A stretch of DNA of 64,000 nt from Gammaproteobacteria bacterium. GTDB taxonomy: Bacteria; Pseudomonadota; Gammaproteobacteria; UBA6429; Thiohalophilaceae. Made by a program: the position numbers and the translations under genes. Of the stretch, positions 29,528 through 38,875 are shown piece after piece (the first letter of the stretch is position 1; each line of letters begins with the position of its first letter). The stretch is from NCBI GenBank assembly GCA_016194635.1, contig JACQBC010000010.1, forward strand, positions 186,001 to 250,000, read 5' to 3'. Under the pieces are notes generated by a model, which saw nothing but the letters and a program-made list of their open reading frames with translations, was not told the DNA's origin and made no database searches.

Positions 29528-32500
29528 GTGGCAACCAAGAAGGCCCAGGGAAAATCCGGCTCCAAGTCGCCGAAGATCGCCGCAGCGCTTAACTCCCCTT
29601 CTGATCGGACTACGCAAATACCACCTGCTCAGAATCCCAGTCCGCCGATCGTAGGGATCGGCGCATCCGCGGGTGGTCTGGAGGCCTTCGAACAATTCTT
29701 CCGCCAGGTCCCCGCGCAAAGTGGCCTGGCCTTTGTGCTGGTGCAGCACCTCGACCCGGAGCACGTCAGTCTGCTTGGTGAGATCTTACAACGCGCCAGC
29801 TCGATACCGGTGGTCGAGGCCACGGATCAAATGCAGGTCGACGCCGACCGCGTGTATATCATTCCACCCAATCGCGATATGGCCATCTTTCACGGCAAAT
29901 TGCAGTTGAGCCTGCCGGAAAAGCCGCGCGGGTTACGCATGCCCATCGATGCTTTTTTACGCTCACTGGCAGAGGATCAGGGCGCGAATGCTATTGGCAT
30001 CATCCTGTCCGGCACGGGAACCGATGGCACCTTGGGTCTGCGAGCCATCCTTGGCGCCGGTGGAATCACACTGGCGCAGGAACCGACCAGTGCCAAGTAC
30101 GATGGCATGCCCAGCAGCGCCATTCGTGCGGGTTATGTCACCCAAGTGCTGGTGGTGGAAGACATGCCCCGAGCACTGCTGGATAATTTAAACCACACCA
30201 CCAAATTCCAACTAACACTACCGACGGAGTCTCGGAATATGAGCGGTATGAACCGCATCTTGATGTTGTTGCGCACCACCACCGGCCACGATTTCTCGCA
30301 ATATAAAAAAAGCACCATCGGCCGCCGCATCGAGCGGCGAATGATGCAACACGGTATTGAGGACACGGAGCACTACGCCCGCTATCTTAAAGACAACCCA
30401 CTGGAGATCCAATTTCTGTTTAAAGAATTGCTGATTAATGTCACGAATTTTTTTCGGGATCCAGAAGCCTTCAAAATCTTGAAACAAGATATCTTGCTAA
30501 AAATGATCCAAGACAAACCCGACGACTATGTTTTTCGTATTTGGGTGGCGGGCTGCGCCAGTGGCGAAGAAGCCTATTCGATTGCTATCTTGCTCCGCGA
30601 AATCATCGACGAGAATAATCGGATGCTTAAATTTCAAATCTATGCCACCGACCTGGACGACGAGGCGATTGCGGTGGCGCGCGCCGGTCTTTATCCGCTC
30701 AATATTGCCCAAGATGTCGAACCGGAGCGCCTGCGGCGTTTTTTCCTCAACGACGAGGCCGGTTATCGGATCAAAAACGAGATCCGTGAAATGATGGTGT
30801 TTGCCATCCAAAACGTGATTAAAGACCCGCCTTTCACTAGACTCGATTTATTAAGCTGCCGCAATCTGATGATCTACCTTGAGCCCGAAGTGCAAAATCG
30901 CTTGTTACCGTCGTTTCATTATGCCCTCAAGCCTGACGGAATTTTGTTTCTGTCGCCGTCTGAGAGCATCGGCGATTACGTCGAATTATTCACCGTGGAG
31001 AATCGCAAATGGAAATTTTACCGGGCTACCCATTCCGTCGCATCGACGCGCAGTGTCATGACCAGCGGCATGCCTTGGGCCATGGATGGCGGTAGCAAGG
31101 TAAATACCGAAAGTGTCAAAAAAACCAAGATCCCCAACTTCGCCGAACTGACCCGACACATGTTGTTGCAATATTACGCCCCAGCCTCGGTCGTTACCGA
31201 CCTCAAAGCCAATATCCTCTACGTCTACGGTGATACCGGAAAATATTTACGCCCGTCCCCTGGTCAGGCCTCGCTCAACGTGATCGACATGGCGCGTGAG
31301 GGCCTGCAAATCGAGCTGCGTGCCGCCATGCAAGCGGCGCAGGCAGGATTACCGACCTTAGGCCAACACGTCGCAATCAAGTTCAACGGCGAAATTCTGT
31401 CCGTGAACTTCAGCGTGCGGCATGTTCCCAATCCAGACTCCGGTGAGACCATGTTGATCCTGAGTTTTCAAGATCAATTAAACACCGACGTTCTCAAACC
31501 AAAACGCGATAAACGCAAACCCAATACCCAACAACCAGAACCAAATGAATCGCTCGAACGTGAGTTGGCCTATACCCGAGTGAGCCTGCAGGCTACCATC
31601 GAGGCGCAACAGGCCTCGAACGAGGAATTGCGCTGTGCCAACGAAGAGATGCAGTCCACCAACGAAGAATTACAATCCACCAATGAAGAACTTGAAACCT
31701 CCAAGGAGGAATTGCAATCGATCAATGAAGAACTAGTCACGGTAAATTCCGAATTACAGATCAAGATCGAACAACTCGCGGGCATGCAGAACGACATGAA
31801 AAACCTGCTCGATAATATCAACGTCGGGACCATCTTTCTCGATGAGCGGTTGGTTATTCGGCGTTATTCACGTGATGCCGTGAAGATCTATCATTTGATC
31901 GCCACGGATATCGGACGCCCGTTGGTGGACATTAAGTCGACACTCGAACATGATGAACTGATTGCCAAAGCACAGGCTGTCCTGGATAACCTCGTCCCCT
32001 ACGAGTGCGAGATCCGCAGCGAAAACGGCACCTGGTATCAGGCCCACATCCAGCCGTATCGAACCCTGGATAATATTATCAAAGGTGTGGTACTGATCTT
32101 CACCGACATCAGCGCGCGGGTTGCCGCCGATATCGCGGGGCAGCGTGCCCGCGAGCTGGCCGAGGGTATCGTCAACACGATTCGCGAATCCCTGCTGGTG
32201 CTGGACGGTGACTTGACGATTGTCAGTGCCAGTCGGTGGTTCTACCGGGAATTCAAGGTAACGCCGGAAGATACCTTGGGTCGCCCTATCTATGAACTGG
32301 GAAATCGTCAGTGGAACATCCCGCAGCTACGCGAGTTACTGGAAACCATATTACCGCGCGATCAATCGTTTAACGCCTATCGGGTCGAACACGAATTCCC
32401 CGGCATCGGGCGCCGCCGGATGCTGCTCAATGCACGTCGCATCGAATCCGATAACGGTCAAGCCGATTTTATCCTGCTGGCGATTCAAGACCTCGACAAG

Positions 32501-32530
32501 GTTGTTCACTCGGACAGCGTCGATGCGTAA
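29528..32530 (+). CDS. CheB-CheR-PAS fusion signalling protein
   Basis: 1000-residue cytoplasmic protein. A CheB methylesterase domain (about 40-225) has the triad Ser47 (GASAGG), His74 (QHLDPEH) and Asp166 (GTGTDGT) but no receiver domain. A CheR methyltransferase domain (about 235-500) has the SAM-binding motif GCASGEEAYS near 342. A heptad-repeat coiled coil with NEELQSTNEEL repeats covers about 690-755, and two PAS-type domains follow (about 757-864 and 878-990). The GTG start has AAGGGA upstream. It overlaps the next gene, a GGDEF-EAL protein, by 8 bp, so both belong to one sensory pathway. No chemoreceptor or CheA is nearby. Confidence 0.9.
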   Translation: MATKKAQGKSGSKSPKIAAALNSPSDRTTQIPPAQNPSPPIVGIGASAGGLEAFEQFFRQVPAQSGLAFVLVQHLDPEHVSLLGEILQRASSIPVVEATDQMQVDADRVYIIPPNRDMAIFHGKLQLSLPEKPRGLRMPIDAFLRSLAEDQGANAIGIILSGTGTDGTLGLRAILGAGGITLAQEPTSAKYDGMPSSAIRAGYVTQVLVVEDMPRALLDNLNHTTKFQLTLPTESRNMSGMNRILMLLRTTTGHDFSQYKKSTIGRRIERRMMQHGIEDTEHYARYLKDNPLEIQFLFKELLINVTNFFRDPEAFKILKQDILLKMIQDKPDDYVFRIWVAGCASGEEAYSIAILLREIIDENNRMLKFQIYATDLDDEAIAVARAGLYPLNIAQDVEPERLRRFFLNDEAGYRIKNEIREMMVFAIQNVIKDPPFTRLDLLSCRNLMIYLEPEVQNRLLPSFHYALKPDGILFLSPSESIGDYVELFTVENRKWKFYRATHSVASTRSVMTSGMPWAMDGGSKVNTESVKKTKIPNFAELTRHMLLQYYAPASVVTDLKANILYVYGDTGKYLRPSPGQASLNVIDMAREGLQIELRAAMQAAQAGLPTLGQHVAIKFNGEILSVNFSVRHVPNPDSGETMLILSFQDQLNTDVLKPKRDKRKPNTQQPEPNESLERELAYTRVSLQATIEAQQASNEELRCANEEMQSTNEELQSTNEELETSKEELQSINEELVTVNSELQIKIEQLAGMQNDMKNLLDNINVGTIFLDERLVIRRYSRDAVKIYHLIATDIGRPLVDIKSTLEHDELIAKAQAVLDNLVPYECEIRSENGTWYQAHIQPYRTLDNIIKGVVLIFTDISARVAADIAGQRARELAEGIVNTIRESLLVLDGDLTIVSASRWFYREFKVTPEDTLGRPIYELGNRQWNIPQLRELLETILPRDQSFNAYRVEHEFPGIGRRRMLLNARRIESDNGQADFILLAIQDLDKVVHSDSVDA

Positions 32531-34742
32531 ACACTCGAGCAAGAAACTTACACTTCGTAAAGCCGCCATGGCCCGGCTGGGCAAGACACCGATCCCGCCA
32601 CCGCATGACAACGACGACCTCCTACATGAACTGCGCGTCCATCAAATTGAATTGGAAATGCAAAATGAATTGCTCCGCCAGACCCATATTACGCTGGAGG
32701 AATCGCGTGATCGTTACGTGAATCTGTATGATTTCGCCCCGGTGGGTTATATCACGCTCTCGACCGAGGGCCTGGTCATCGAGGCCAATCTGGCGGTGGC
32801 GTCGTTACTGAATGTAGAGCGATCAAAGTTGGCACGCCACCGCTTCGTCAGTTTCATCGACCCGTCCCAGCAAGAACGCTGGAATCTGGGTTTTAGCCTG
32901 CTCTGGCAAAATCGTGTCGAGCAGAAACACCATTACGAACTGCTATTAAAACGCGCTGACGGTTCGGTGTTTGATGCGCAGTTGCAATGCGTTGTGATTA
33001 ACACCGCGTACAATCCCTCGGTGGTGAGGATCGCCATCTCCGACATCACCCAACGCAAACGCGCTGAGGAGGAACGGCGCATCGCCGCCATCGCCTTTGA
33101 GTCCCAGGAGGGCATGATGGTGACCAATGCCGAAGGTGTTATCATCAGCGTCAATCAAGCCTTCACTATCTTGACCGGTTATAGCGCGATCGAAGCGGTG
33201 TCGAAAACACCGGCCTTGTTGCGATCCCACCGCCATGACAAGGCCTTCTATCAAACCATGTGGCAGTCACTTAAGCTTACCCATTACTGGCAGGGCGAGG
33301 TGTGGAACCGGCGTAAAAACGGTGAAGACTATGCCGCCTGGTTGACCATCACCGCCGTCACCACGCCGGAGGGTTGCGTTACCCATTATGTGGGAGCATT
33401 TTCCGATACCACCCAACAGAGCGAGGCCGCCGCAGAAATCCACCGCCTTGCCTATTACGATCCACTCACCCATCTCCCCAACCGGCGTTTACTGCAAGAC
33501 CGATTAAGCCAAGCGCTGACCGCCAGCCACCGCAGTGGTATCTACGGCGCGATTCTGTTTCTAGATTTGGATAACTTTAAAATACTCAATGATACCCGTG
33601 GCCATCACATCGGTGATGTGCTGCTACAACAGGTGTCGCAGCGCCTGCGTTTGAGTTTACGTGAGGGCGATACGGTGGCACGCCTAGGGGGTGACGAATT
33701 CGTTATGATCGTGGAGCATTTAAATACGGATGCCGCAAAAGCCGCGCTGCTCGCAAAACGTATTGGAGAGAAACTAATTATCAGTATCGCGCATCCTTTT
33801 GTCCTGGCCGGTATTGAGTTTCATTGCACCACCAGTATCGGTATCTGCATGTTTTGCACCCAGGATACCGTCGAAACTCTACTACAACACGCCGACTTGG
33901 CGCTTTATAAGGGCAAATCCGAAGGCCGCAATGTGGTGCGCTTTTATGATCCCTCCATGCAAGCCACTATCGACGCACGTAGCAAGTTAGAAAATGAACT
34001 CTACCATGCGCTCGAACGCGAACAATTTCGACTTTATTTCCAGCCACAACTCGACCGCAGGCAACGCGTCATCGGCGCCGAGGCCTTGTTGCGCTGGCAG
34101 CACCCGCAGCGCGGCTTGGTCAATGCCGATGATTTTATTTCGCTGGCGGAGCAAACCGGACTCATTCTGCCCATCGGCCGCTGGGTACTGGAGTCCGCCT
34201 GCGCCCAATTGAATAGCTGGTCGCACCATGAGCACACCCGTGATCTGCTGTTGTCGGTGAATATTAGCGCCCGACAATTTTCACAGACCGACTTTGTGGA
34301 TCAAGTTCAATGTCTGTTGGCGCGTAGCGCCGCCGATCCGGGACATTTGATCTTCGAATTGACAGAAAGCTTGTTAATGGAAAATGTCAATGACACGATT
34401 CAGAAAATGCAAGCACTCAAAAATTTAGGCATCCATTTCTCGATTGATGATTTTGGCACCGGCTTTTCTTCCTTTTCCTACTTGACACGTTTATTACTTG
34501 ATCAACTCAAGGTTGATAAATCGTTTGTCACCAACCTGCCCGATCACAATGCCGCGGCCATTGTGGTCACCGCCATCACCACCATGGCGAAGAGTCTGGG
34601 CTTGAGCGTTCTCGCCGAAGGGGTCGAAACCCAGGCGCAGCATAAGTTTCTGGAGAATCTAGGCTGCCATGCGTATCAAGGATACCTGTTCAGCCGCCCG
34701 CTACCGCAACACGAGTTCATCCAGTTTGTACAGACCTTGTAA
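32523..34742 (+). CDS. PAS-PAS-GGDEF-EAL cyclic-di-GMP signalling protein
   Basis: 739-residue protein with two PAS domains (about 64-185 and 186-310), a GGDEF diguanylate cyclase domain with intact RLGGDEF near 388, and an EAL phosphodiesterase domain with EALLRW near 519 and DDFGTGFSS later. Both catalytic motifs look intact, so it could make or break cyclic-di-GMP. The ATG at 32523 overlaps the stop of the CheB-CheR-PAS gene (ATGCGTAA), so translation is coupled; a longer in-frame reading upstream lies inside that gene and is not likely. The N-terminal HELRVHQIELEMQNELL is a coiled segment. Confidence 0.92.
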   Translation: MRKHSSKKLTLRKAAMARLGKTPIPPPHDNDDLLHELRVHQIELEMQNELLRQTHITLEESRDRYVNLYDFAPVGYITLSTEGLVIEANLAVASLLNVERSKLARHRFVSFIDPSQQERWNLGFSLLWQNRVEQKHHYELLLKRADGSVFDAQLQCVVINTAYNPSVVRIAISDITQRKRAEEERRIAAIAFESQEGMMVTNAEGVIISVNQAFTILTGYSAIEAVSKTPALLRSHRHDKAFYQTMWQSLKLTHYWQGEVWNRRKNGEDYAAWLTITAVTTPEGCVTHYVGAFSDTTQQSEAAAEIHRLAYYDPLTHLPNRRLLQDRLSQALTASHRSGIYGAILFLDLDNFKILNDTRGHHIGDVLLQQVSQRLRLSLREGDTVARLGGDEFVMIVEHLNTDAAKAALLAKRIGEKLIISIAHPFVLAGIEFHCTTSIGICMFCTQDTVETLLQHADLALYKGKSEGRNVVRFYDPSMQATIDARSKLENELYHALEREQFRLYFQPQLDRRQRVIGAEALLRWQHPQRGLVNADDFISLAEQTGLILPIGRWVLESACAQLNSWSHHEHTRDLLLSVNISARQFSQTDFVDQVQCLLARSAADPGHLIFELTESLLMENVNDTIQKMQALKNLGIHFSIDDFGTGFSSFSYLTRLLLDQLKVDKSFVTNLPDHNAAAIVVTAITTMAKSLGLSVLAEGVETQAQHKFLENLGCHAYQGYLFSRPLPQHEFIQFVQTL

Positions 34743-34785
34743 CGATGATCTAACCTGCGCCCATCTACCTTGATCGTCCGTTTGA

Positions 34786-35970
34786 TTAATTTATTTTTAA
34801 AAGTCCATGGTCCAAATCGGCTTTAAGATCACGGATATCCTCCAACCCTACCGCCACGCGAATTAAATTTTCACGCACCCCCGCCTCGGCGCGTTCGGCA
34901 TCACTCAGCCGGCCATGGGTGGTACTGGCGGGATGGGTAATAGTGCTCTTGGCATCGCCCAGATTAGCGGTGATGGAGATCAGCCGCGTGTTATCGATCA
35001 CCTGCCAGGCTTCACGCCTGGCCCCTCTCACTTCAAAGGCCAGCACCCCGCCGAAGGCCGCTTGTTGTTTACGTGCCAGCAAGTGTTGTGGGTGTTGCGG
35101 TAATCCGGGGTAGTAGACTTTTTCCACCGCGGGGTGCGATTGCAAATACACCGCCAGTTCTAAAGCGCGCGCGCTATGCGCTTGCATCCGCAGCGACAAG
35201 GTTTCTAGTCCTTTTAAAAACACCCAGGCATTAAACGGGCTCATACTCGGACCCGCGGTACGAATCACCCCAAACACCTCTTCACCGACGCGCTGTTTAT
35301 CCCCAATCACCGCCCCTCCCAGGCAGCGGCCCTGGCCATCAATGTATTTGGTGGCGGAATGAATCACAATGTCCGCGCCTAACCTCAGTGGCTGTTGCAA
35401 CGCCGGGGTGCAAAAACAATTGTCCACCGCTAGCAAACACCCGTGCGCATGGGCGATAGTCGCGATAGCCTGAATATCCGCTACTGTGATTAGGGGGTTG
35501 GACGGGGTTTCTAAAAACAGCAGCTTGGTATTTTTTTGGATTGCCTGCTGCCACTGGGTCGTATCGGTCTGCGACACGTAGGTCACGCTGATTCCGAACC
35601 GCGCCAGGTATTTGTTAAATAAAATCACCGTCGACCCGAAGATACTGCGCGAGGAGACGATGTGATCGCCCGCCTTAAGTAACCCTAAACAGGTACTCAA
35701 AATCGCCGCCATCCCCGAGGCCGTGGCGACGCAGGACTCGCCGCCTTCTAATACCGCCAAGCGTTCTTCAAAACTGCGCACGGTAGGATTGGTAAATCGA
35801 GAATAAATATTGCCGGGGCGGGTGCCTTTAAAACGCGCCTCGGCCTCGGCGGCGGTGTGAAACACATAGCTGGAGGTTAAGAAGATAGGTTCACTGTGTT
35901 CTCCTTCTTCGGTCCGTACTTGACCGGCGCGCACCGCCAGCGTCTCAAATTGGTAATCATGGTTGTCCAT
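34786..35970 (-). CDS. metZ: O-succinylhomoserine sulfhydrylase
   Basis: PLP enzyme that makes homocysteine directly from O-succinylhomoserine and sulfide in methionine synthesis. The Cys/Met metabolism fold is evident: SRFTNPTVRSFEERLAVLEGG near 57, ETPSNP near 154, and the PLP Lys208 in HSATKYIDGQGR. 394 residues is normal. It follows purF at the end of the long minus-strand run, but its own leader of about 130 bp carries a SAM-II-like aptamer and a terminator, so it is controlled by S-adenosylmethionine. Confidence 0.94.
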   Translation of the reverse strand: MDNHDYQFETLAVRAGQVRTEEGEHSEPIFLTSSYVFHTAAEAEARFKGTRPGNIYSRFTNPTVRSFEERLAVLEGGESCVATASGMAAILSTCLGLLKAGDHIVSSRSIFGSTVILFNKYLARFGISVTYVSQTDTTQWQQAIQKNTKLLFLETPSNPLITVADIQAIATIAHAHGCLLAVDNCFCTPALQQPLRLGADIVIHSATKYIDGQGRCLGGAVIGDKQRVGEEVFGVIRTAGPSMSPFNAWVFLKGLETLSLRMQAHSARALELAVYLQSHPAVEKVYYPGLPQHPQHLLARKQQAAFGGVLAFEVRGARREAWQVIDNTRLISITANLGDAKSTITHPASTTHGRLSDAERAEAGVRENLIRVAVGLEDIRDLKADLDHGLLKIN

Positions 35971-36008
35971 AGTGCCTCGCTTTAGCGGTTGACTGATTCG
36001 ACGGGCAC

Positions 36009-36040
36009 AAAAAAACCCGCTTCGCTTACGCTAAAGCAGG
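36009..36040 (-). terminator. Intrinsic terminator (attenuator) in the metZ leader
   Basis: CCTGCTT pairs with AAGCGGG (one G-U pair) around a GC-GTAA-GC top, followed by seven T on the minus strand. It lies between the aptamer and metZ, so it must be passed for metZ expression. Confidence 0.8.
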
Positions 36041-36049
36041 CTCCAGGGC

Positions 36050-36104
36050 ACGCTTTAGCGGTATTTATTAAGCGCCCGCAAGCTGATATCAAATCGGCGC
36101 ATGG
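36050..36104 (-). promoter_or_regulatory. SAM-II riboswitch aptamer upstream of metZ
   Basis: The minus-strand leader has the SAM-II layout: P1 GCGCC (36096-36100) paired with GGCGC (36072-36076), loop beginning GATTTGA (36089-36095), then AATAAAT (36063-36069) and GCTAAA (36054-36059) for the pseudoknot. This matches the published consensus order GAUUU, GCGC, GAUAAAU and GCUAAA. SAM-II is known to control metA, metZ and metX. Recognition is by eye, without a covariance model. Confidence 0.8.
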
Positions 36105-36142
36105 AAGAATCCTAGAAGAACCCCGCGGGTAAGTCAATGGGT

Positions 36143-37666
36143 TTAGGCGCTGTTATACAATTCCATCACCTCGGCGTCACCCGCTTGGATATCGTTAGCG
36201 CGGGTGGCATCGTTGCGTTGTATTTCGAGTTGTTGCAAATAATGCGGGGTAATATCGCCTGTTACGTAATCACCATCAAACACCGAGGCGTCGAACCGGG
36301 TGATCAATTTCTTGGCCTTTTTACGCACCGCTTCTATCAGGTCAGCCAGTTCCTGGTAAACCAACCAATCCGCACCGATAAATTTGGCGATCTGCTCTTC
36401 ATCCCGGCCATAACCAATCAATTCGCTGGCGACCGGCATGTCGATACCATACACATTGGGGAAACGCACCGGCGGCGCGGCCGAGGCGAAATACACTTTG
36501 CGTGCTCCGGCGTCGCGGGCCATTTGGATAATTTGTTGCGAGGTCGTGCCGCGCACGATCGAATCATCCACCAGCAAGACGTTTTTGCCCTTGAATTCTA
36601 AATTGATGGGGTTAAGTTTCTGGCGCACGGATTTCTTACGTTGGGTCTGCCCTGGCATGATAAAGGTGCGGCCGATATAGCGATTTTTAATAAACCCTTC
36701 GCTGTATTTCAACCCCAGGGTATACGACAGTTGTAACGCCGAGGTGCGGCTGGTATCGGGAATCGGCAGCACCACGTCGATATCATGCTGCGGGTACAAA
36801 CGCTGAATCTTACGAGCGAGATGTTCGCCCATCCGCATGCGGGCCTTATGCACCGAGATACCGTCCATCATCGAGTCCGGCCGCGCAAAATAGACGTGCT
36901 CGAAGATACACGGCGATAACATAGGATGATCGGCGCACTGCTGGGTGTACATCTTCTCATTGGTATCAAAATACACCGCTTCACCCGGGTCGACGTCGCG
37001 CACCAGTTGATAACCTAACACGTCAATCGCGACACTTTCCGAGGCCACCATGTAGTCCGTACCGGTTTCGGTGATCCGTTTACCGATCACTAACGGCCGT
37101 ATGCCAAAGGGATCGCGAAACGCGAGGATGCCGCGCCCGACGATCATCGCCACCACCGCGTAAGCGCCCTTGCAACGCTGGTGAACTCGGCTGACCGCGG
37201 CGAACAGATCGTTCGGGTCCACATTGAGTTTATTCATCACCAGCAGCTGCAACTCGTGCGCGAGGACATTGAGTAATACCTCGGAATCGGAGCTGGTATT
37301 GATATGCCGCTTATCGGTGGCGAATAACTCGCGCTTGATTTGCTCGGCATTGGTCAGATTACCGTTGTGCGCCAGCGCAATACCAAACGGCGAATTGACA
37401 TAAAACGGTTGTGATTCCGCCGATGAAAAACACCCGGCGGTGGGATAACGCGTATGGGCTATCCCCATATTGCCCTTGAGGCGCAACATATGCCGGGTAT
37501 GGAATACGTCGCGTACCAGCCCATTGCTTTTACGCAGGTACATGACGTCACCGTCACCGGTCATCATACCGGCGGCGTCTTGGCCACGGTGTTGTAATAC
37601 GGTTAAGCCGTCATACAGGGATTGATTAACCGGACCATTACTCAGTATGCCGATAATACCGCACAT
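36143..37666 (-). CDS. purF: Amidophosphoribosyltransferase
   Basis: First committed step of purine synthesis: PRPP plus glutamine to phosphoribosylamine. The start at 37666 gives [11 protein letters not shown] with the nucleophile Cys2 exposed after Met removal; six upstream codons would bury it and are rejected. The N-terminal glutaminase domain is followed by the phosphoribosyltransferase domain with [14 protein letters not shown] near 360. 507 residues (505 in Escherichia coli). cvpA lies immediately upstream, as usual. Confidence 0.97.
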   Translation of the reverse strand: MCGIIGILSNGPVNQSLYDGLTVLQHRGQDAAGMMTGDGDVMYLRKSNGLVRDVFHTRHMLRLKGNMGIAHTRYPTAGCFSSAESQPFYVNSPFGIALAHNGNLTNAEQIKRELFATDKRHINTSSDSEVLLNVLAHELQLLVMNKLNVDPNDLFAAVSRVHQRCKGAYAVVAMIVGRGILAFRDPFGIRPLVIGKRITETGTDYMVASESVAIDVLGYQLVRDVDPGEAVYFDTNEKMYTQQCADHPMLSPCIFEHVYFARPDSMMDGISVHKARMRMGEHLARKIQRLYPQHDIDVVLPIPDTSRTSALQLSYTLGLKYSEGFIKNRYIGRTFIMPGQTQRKKSVRQKLNPINLEFKGKNVLLVDDSIVRGTTSQQIIQMARDAGARKVYFASAAPPVRFPNVYGIDMPVASELIGYGRDEEQIAKFIGADWLVYQELADLIEAVRKKAKKLITRFDASVFDGDYVTGDITPHYLQQLEIQRNDATRANDIQAGDAEVMELYNSA

Positions 37667-37687
37667 AACAACCTCGCCTAACACTCA

Positions 37688-38179
37688 TCATCTATATATA
37701 AAATTCTTCGCTATCGACGCCGGTAAATACCCGCTTAGCCACACCGTTAATGTCTGAAACCGATTTACGGTCAACGATCCGCGCCAGCCATCACTCTGAG
37801 GTAAGGTTGTCAATCCCGCCACCCCCACCAGTAGCAGCACGACGAATACACCACGCAGCACGCCAAACACTATTCCAATAGTGCGATCCGCGGCGGTTAA
37901 TCCGGTACGTTGAATAAGTTTGGTGGCGAAAAAAATGATCAAGGCAAAGATCAGCATTGACAACAGAAACAGGGTAACAAACCCCACTAAGAATTGTAGA
38001 TTAGGTGTTTTAATCCAGTTTGAGAGTAGATTGGCAAGTCCATCGGTAAACTGCCAGGCGATCAGCAATGAGGCGATCCAACCCACGATGGACAGCGCTT
38101 CTTTAACAAACCCGCGCACCAGCCCAATCACCGCGGATACCAGCACTACCCCGATGATAAGAAAATCAACCCACGTCAT
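37688..38179 (-). CDS. cvpA: CvpA family membrane protein
   Basis: 163-residue inner-membrane protein with four hydrophobic segments (about 4-21, 28-45, 64-86 and 103-125). Named for its requirement in colicin V production in Escherichia coli; later work links the family to envelope stress and to purF expression. The N-terminus WVDFLIIGVVLVSAVIGLVRGFVKEAL is the family signature. It is directly upstream of purF. Confidence 0.92.
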   Translation of the reverse strand: MTWVDFLIIGVVLVSAVIGLVRGFVKEALSIVGWIASLLIAWQFTDGLANLLSNWIKTPNLQFLVGFVTLFLLSMLIFALIIFFATKLIQRTGLTAADRTIGIVFGVLRGVFVVLLLVGVAGLTTLPQSDGWRGSLTVNRFQTLTVWLSGYLPASIAKNFIYR

Positions 38180-38241
38180 GTGTTCACCAACGCTGCGGTA
38201 AAAGTGAATTCTAACAGAATGTAGCGCGCGACTACACCCGG

Positions 38242-38838
38242 TTATGGATGGGGCAGTACCACGGTTCGGATTTTGATTAATTTCTCGATGGCGGCTGCCT
38301 CGGTTTCGGCCTCGCTGCGGCGTAGATAGGGCCCCACCCGTACCCGGTACGTGGTGCTAGTCCCCGCCCTGATAGATTCAACAAAAGCGGTGTATTTCTT
38401 TTTACGTAACTTATCACGCAGGCTAAGCGCGTTAGCCTGTCGGTTAAAGCTCCCCGCCTGCACGGCCCAAGCGCGTTCGTACGCGGGGGTGGGTGTTACG
38501 CTGGGAGACGGCGTGGTGGTGGCGATAATCGGTGCGGCGGGCGAGGCTGTGATCGCCGGGTTTTCACTAATAGGCGCCGCCGCCGTACCGGCCGGGGGGA
38601 CACTTGAAGCCGAGTCGACAAGATTGCGCGTGGCCTCGGGGGTGGGTGGAGGGGTGGGCATGCTCGGCATAGGCCGCTCCGCCAAGGTTTGCAGGGGTTT
38701 AGGTTTTTCAGGAATATTCGTGCCCCACAGCCGGGTATTGTCGTTATCTCCCGACAATAACATTGGGATAAAAATTACCCCTAAGGCCACCAACACGATC
38801 GCGCCCACGATGCGTTTTTTTATCTGATCTTTGTCCAT
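38242..38838 (-). CDS. SPOR-domain cell-division protein (DedD-like)
   Basis: 198-residue bitopic protein: short cytoplasmic N-terminus, one transmembrane helix (about 8-26), a Pro/Ala-rich linker (about 45-120) and a C-terminal SPOR domain (about 124-198, WAVQAGSFNRQANALSLRDKL) that binds denuded peptidoglycan at the septum. It lies between folC and cvpA, the position of dedD in Escherichia coli, and is probably the same protein. Confidence 0.88.
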   Translation of the reverse strand: MDKDQIKKRIVGAIVLVALGVIFIPMLLSGDNDNTRLWGTNIPEKPKPLQTLAERPMPSMPTPPPTPEATRNLVDSASSVPPAGTAAAPISENPAITASPAAPIIATTTPSPSVTPTPAYERAWAVQAGSFNRQANALSLRDKLRKKKYTAFVESIRAGTSTTYRVRVGPYLRRSEAETEAAAIEKLIKIRTVVLPHP

Positions 38839-38875
38839 TAAATACTAATCCGGCAGTGGAGAACGGCGGGCGGAA

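Noticed and set aside
32292-32522. Upstream extension of the GGDEF-EAL gene inside the CheB-CheR-PAS gene
   Set aside because: The coupled ATG at 32523 overlaps the preceding stop, and the extension has no ribosome-binding site and a low-complexity composition.
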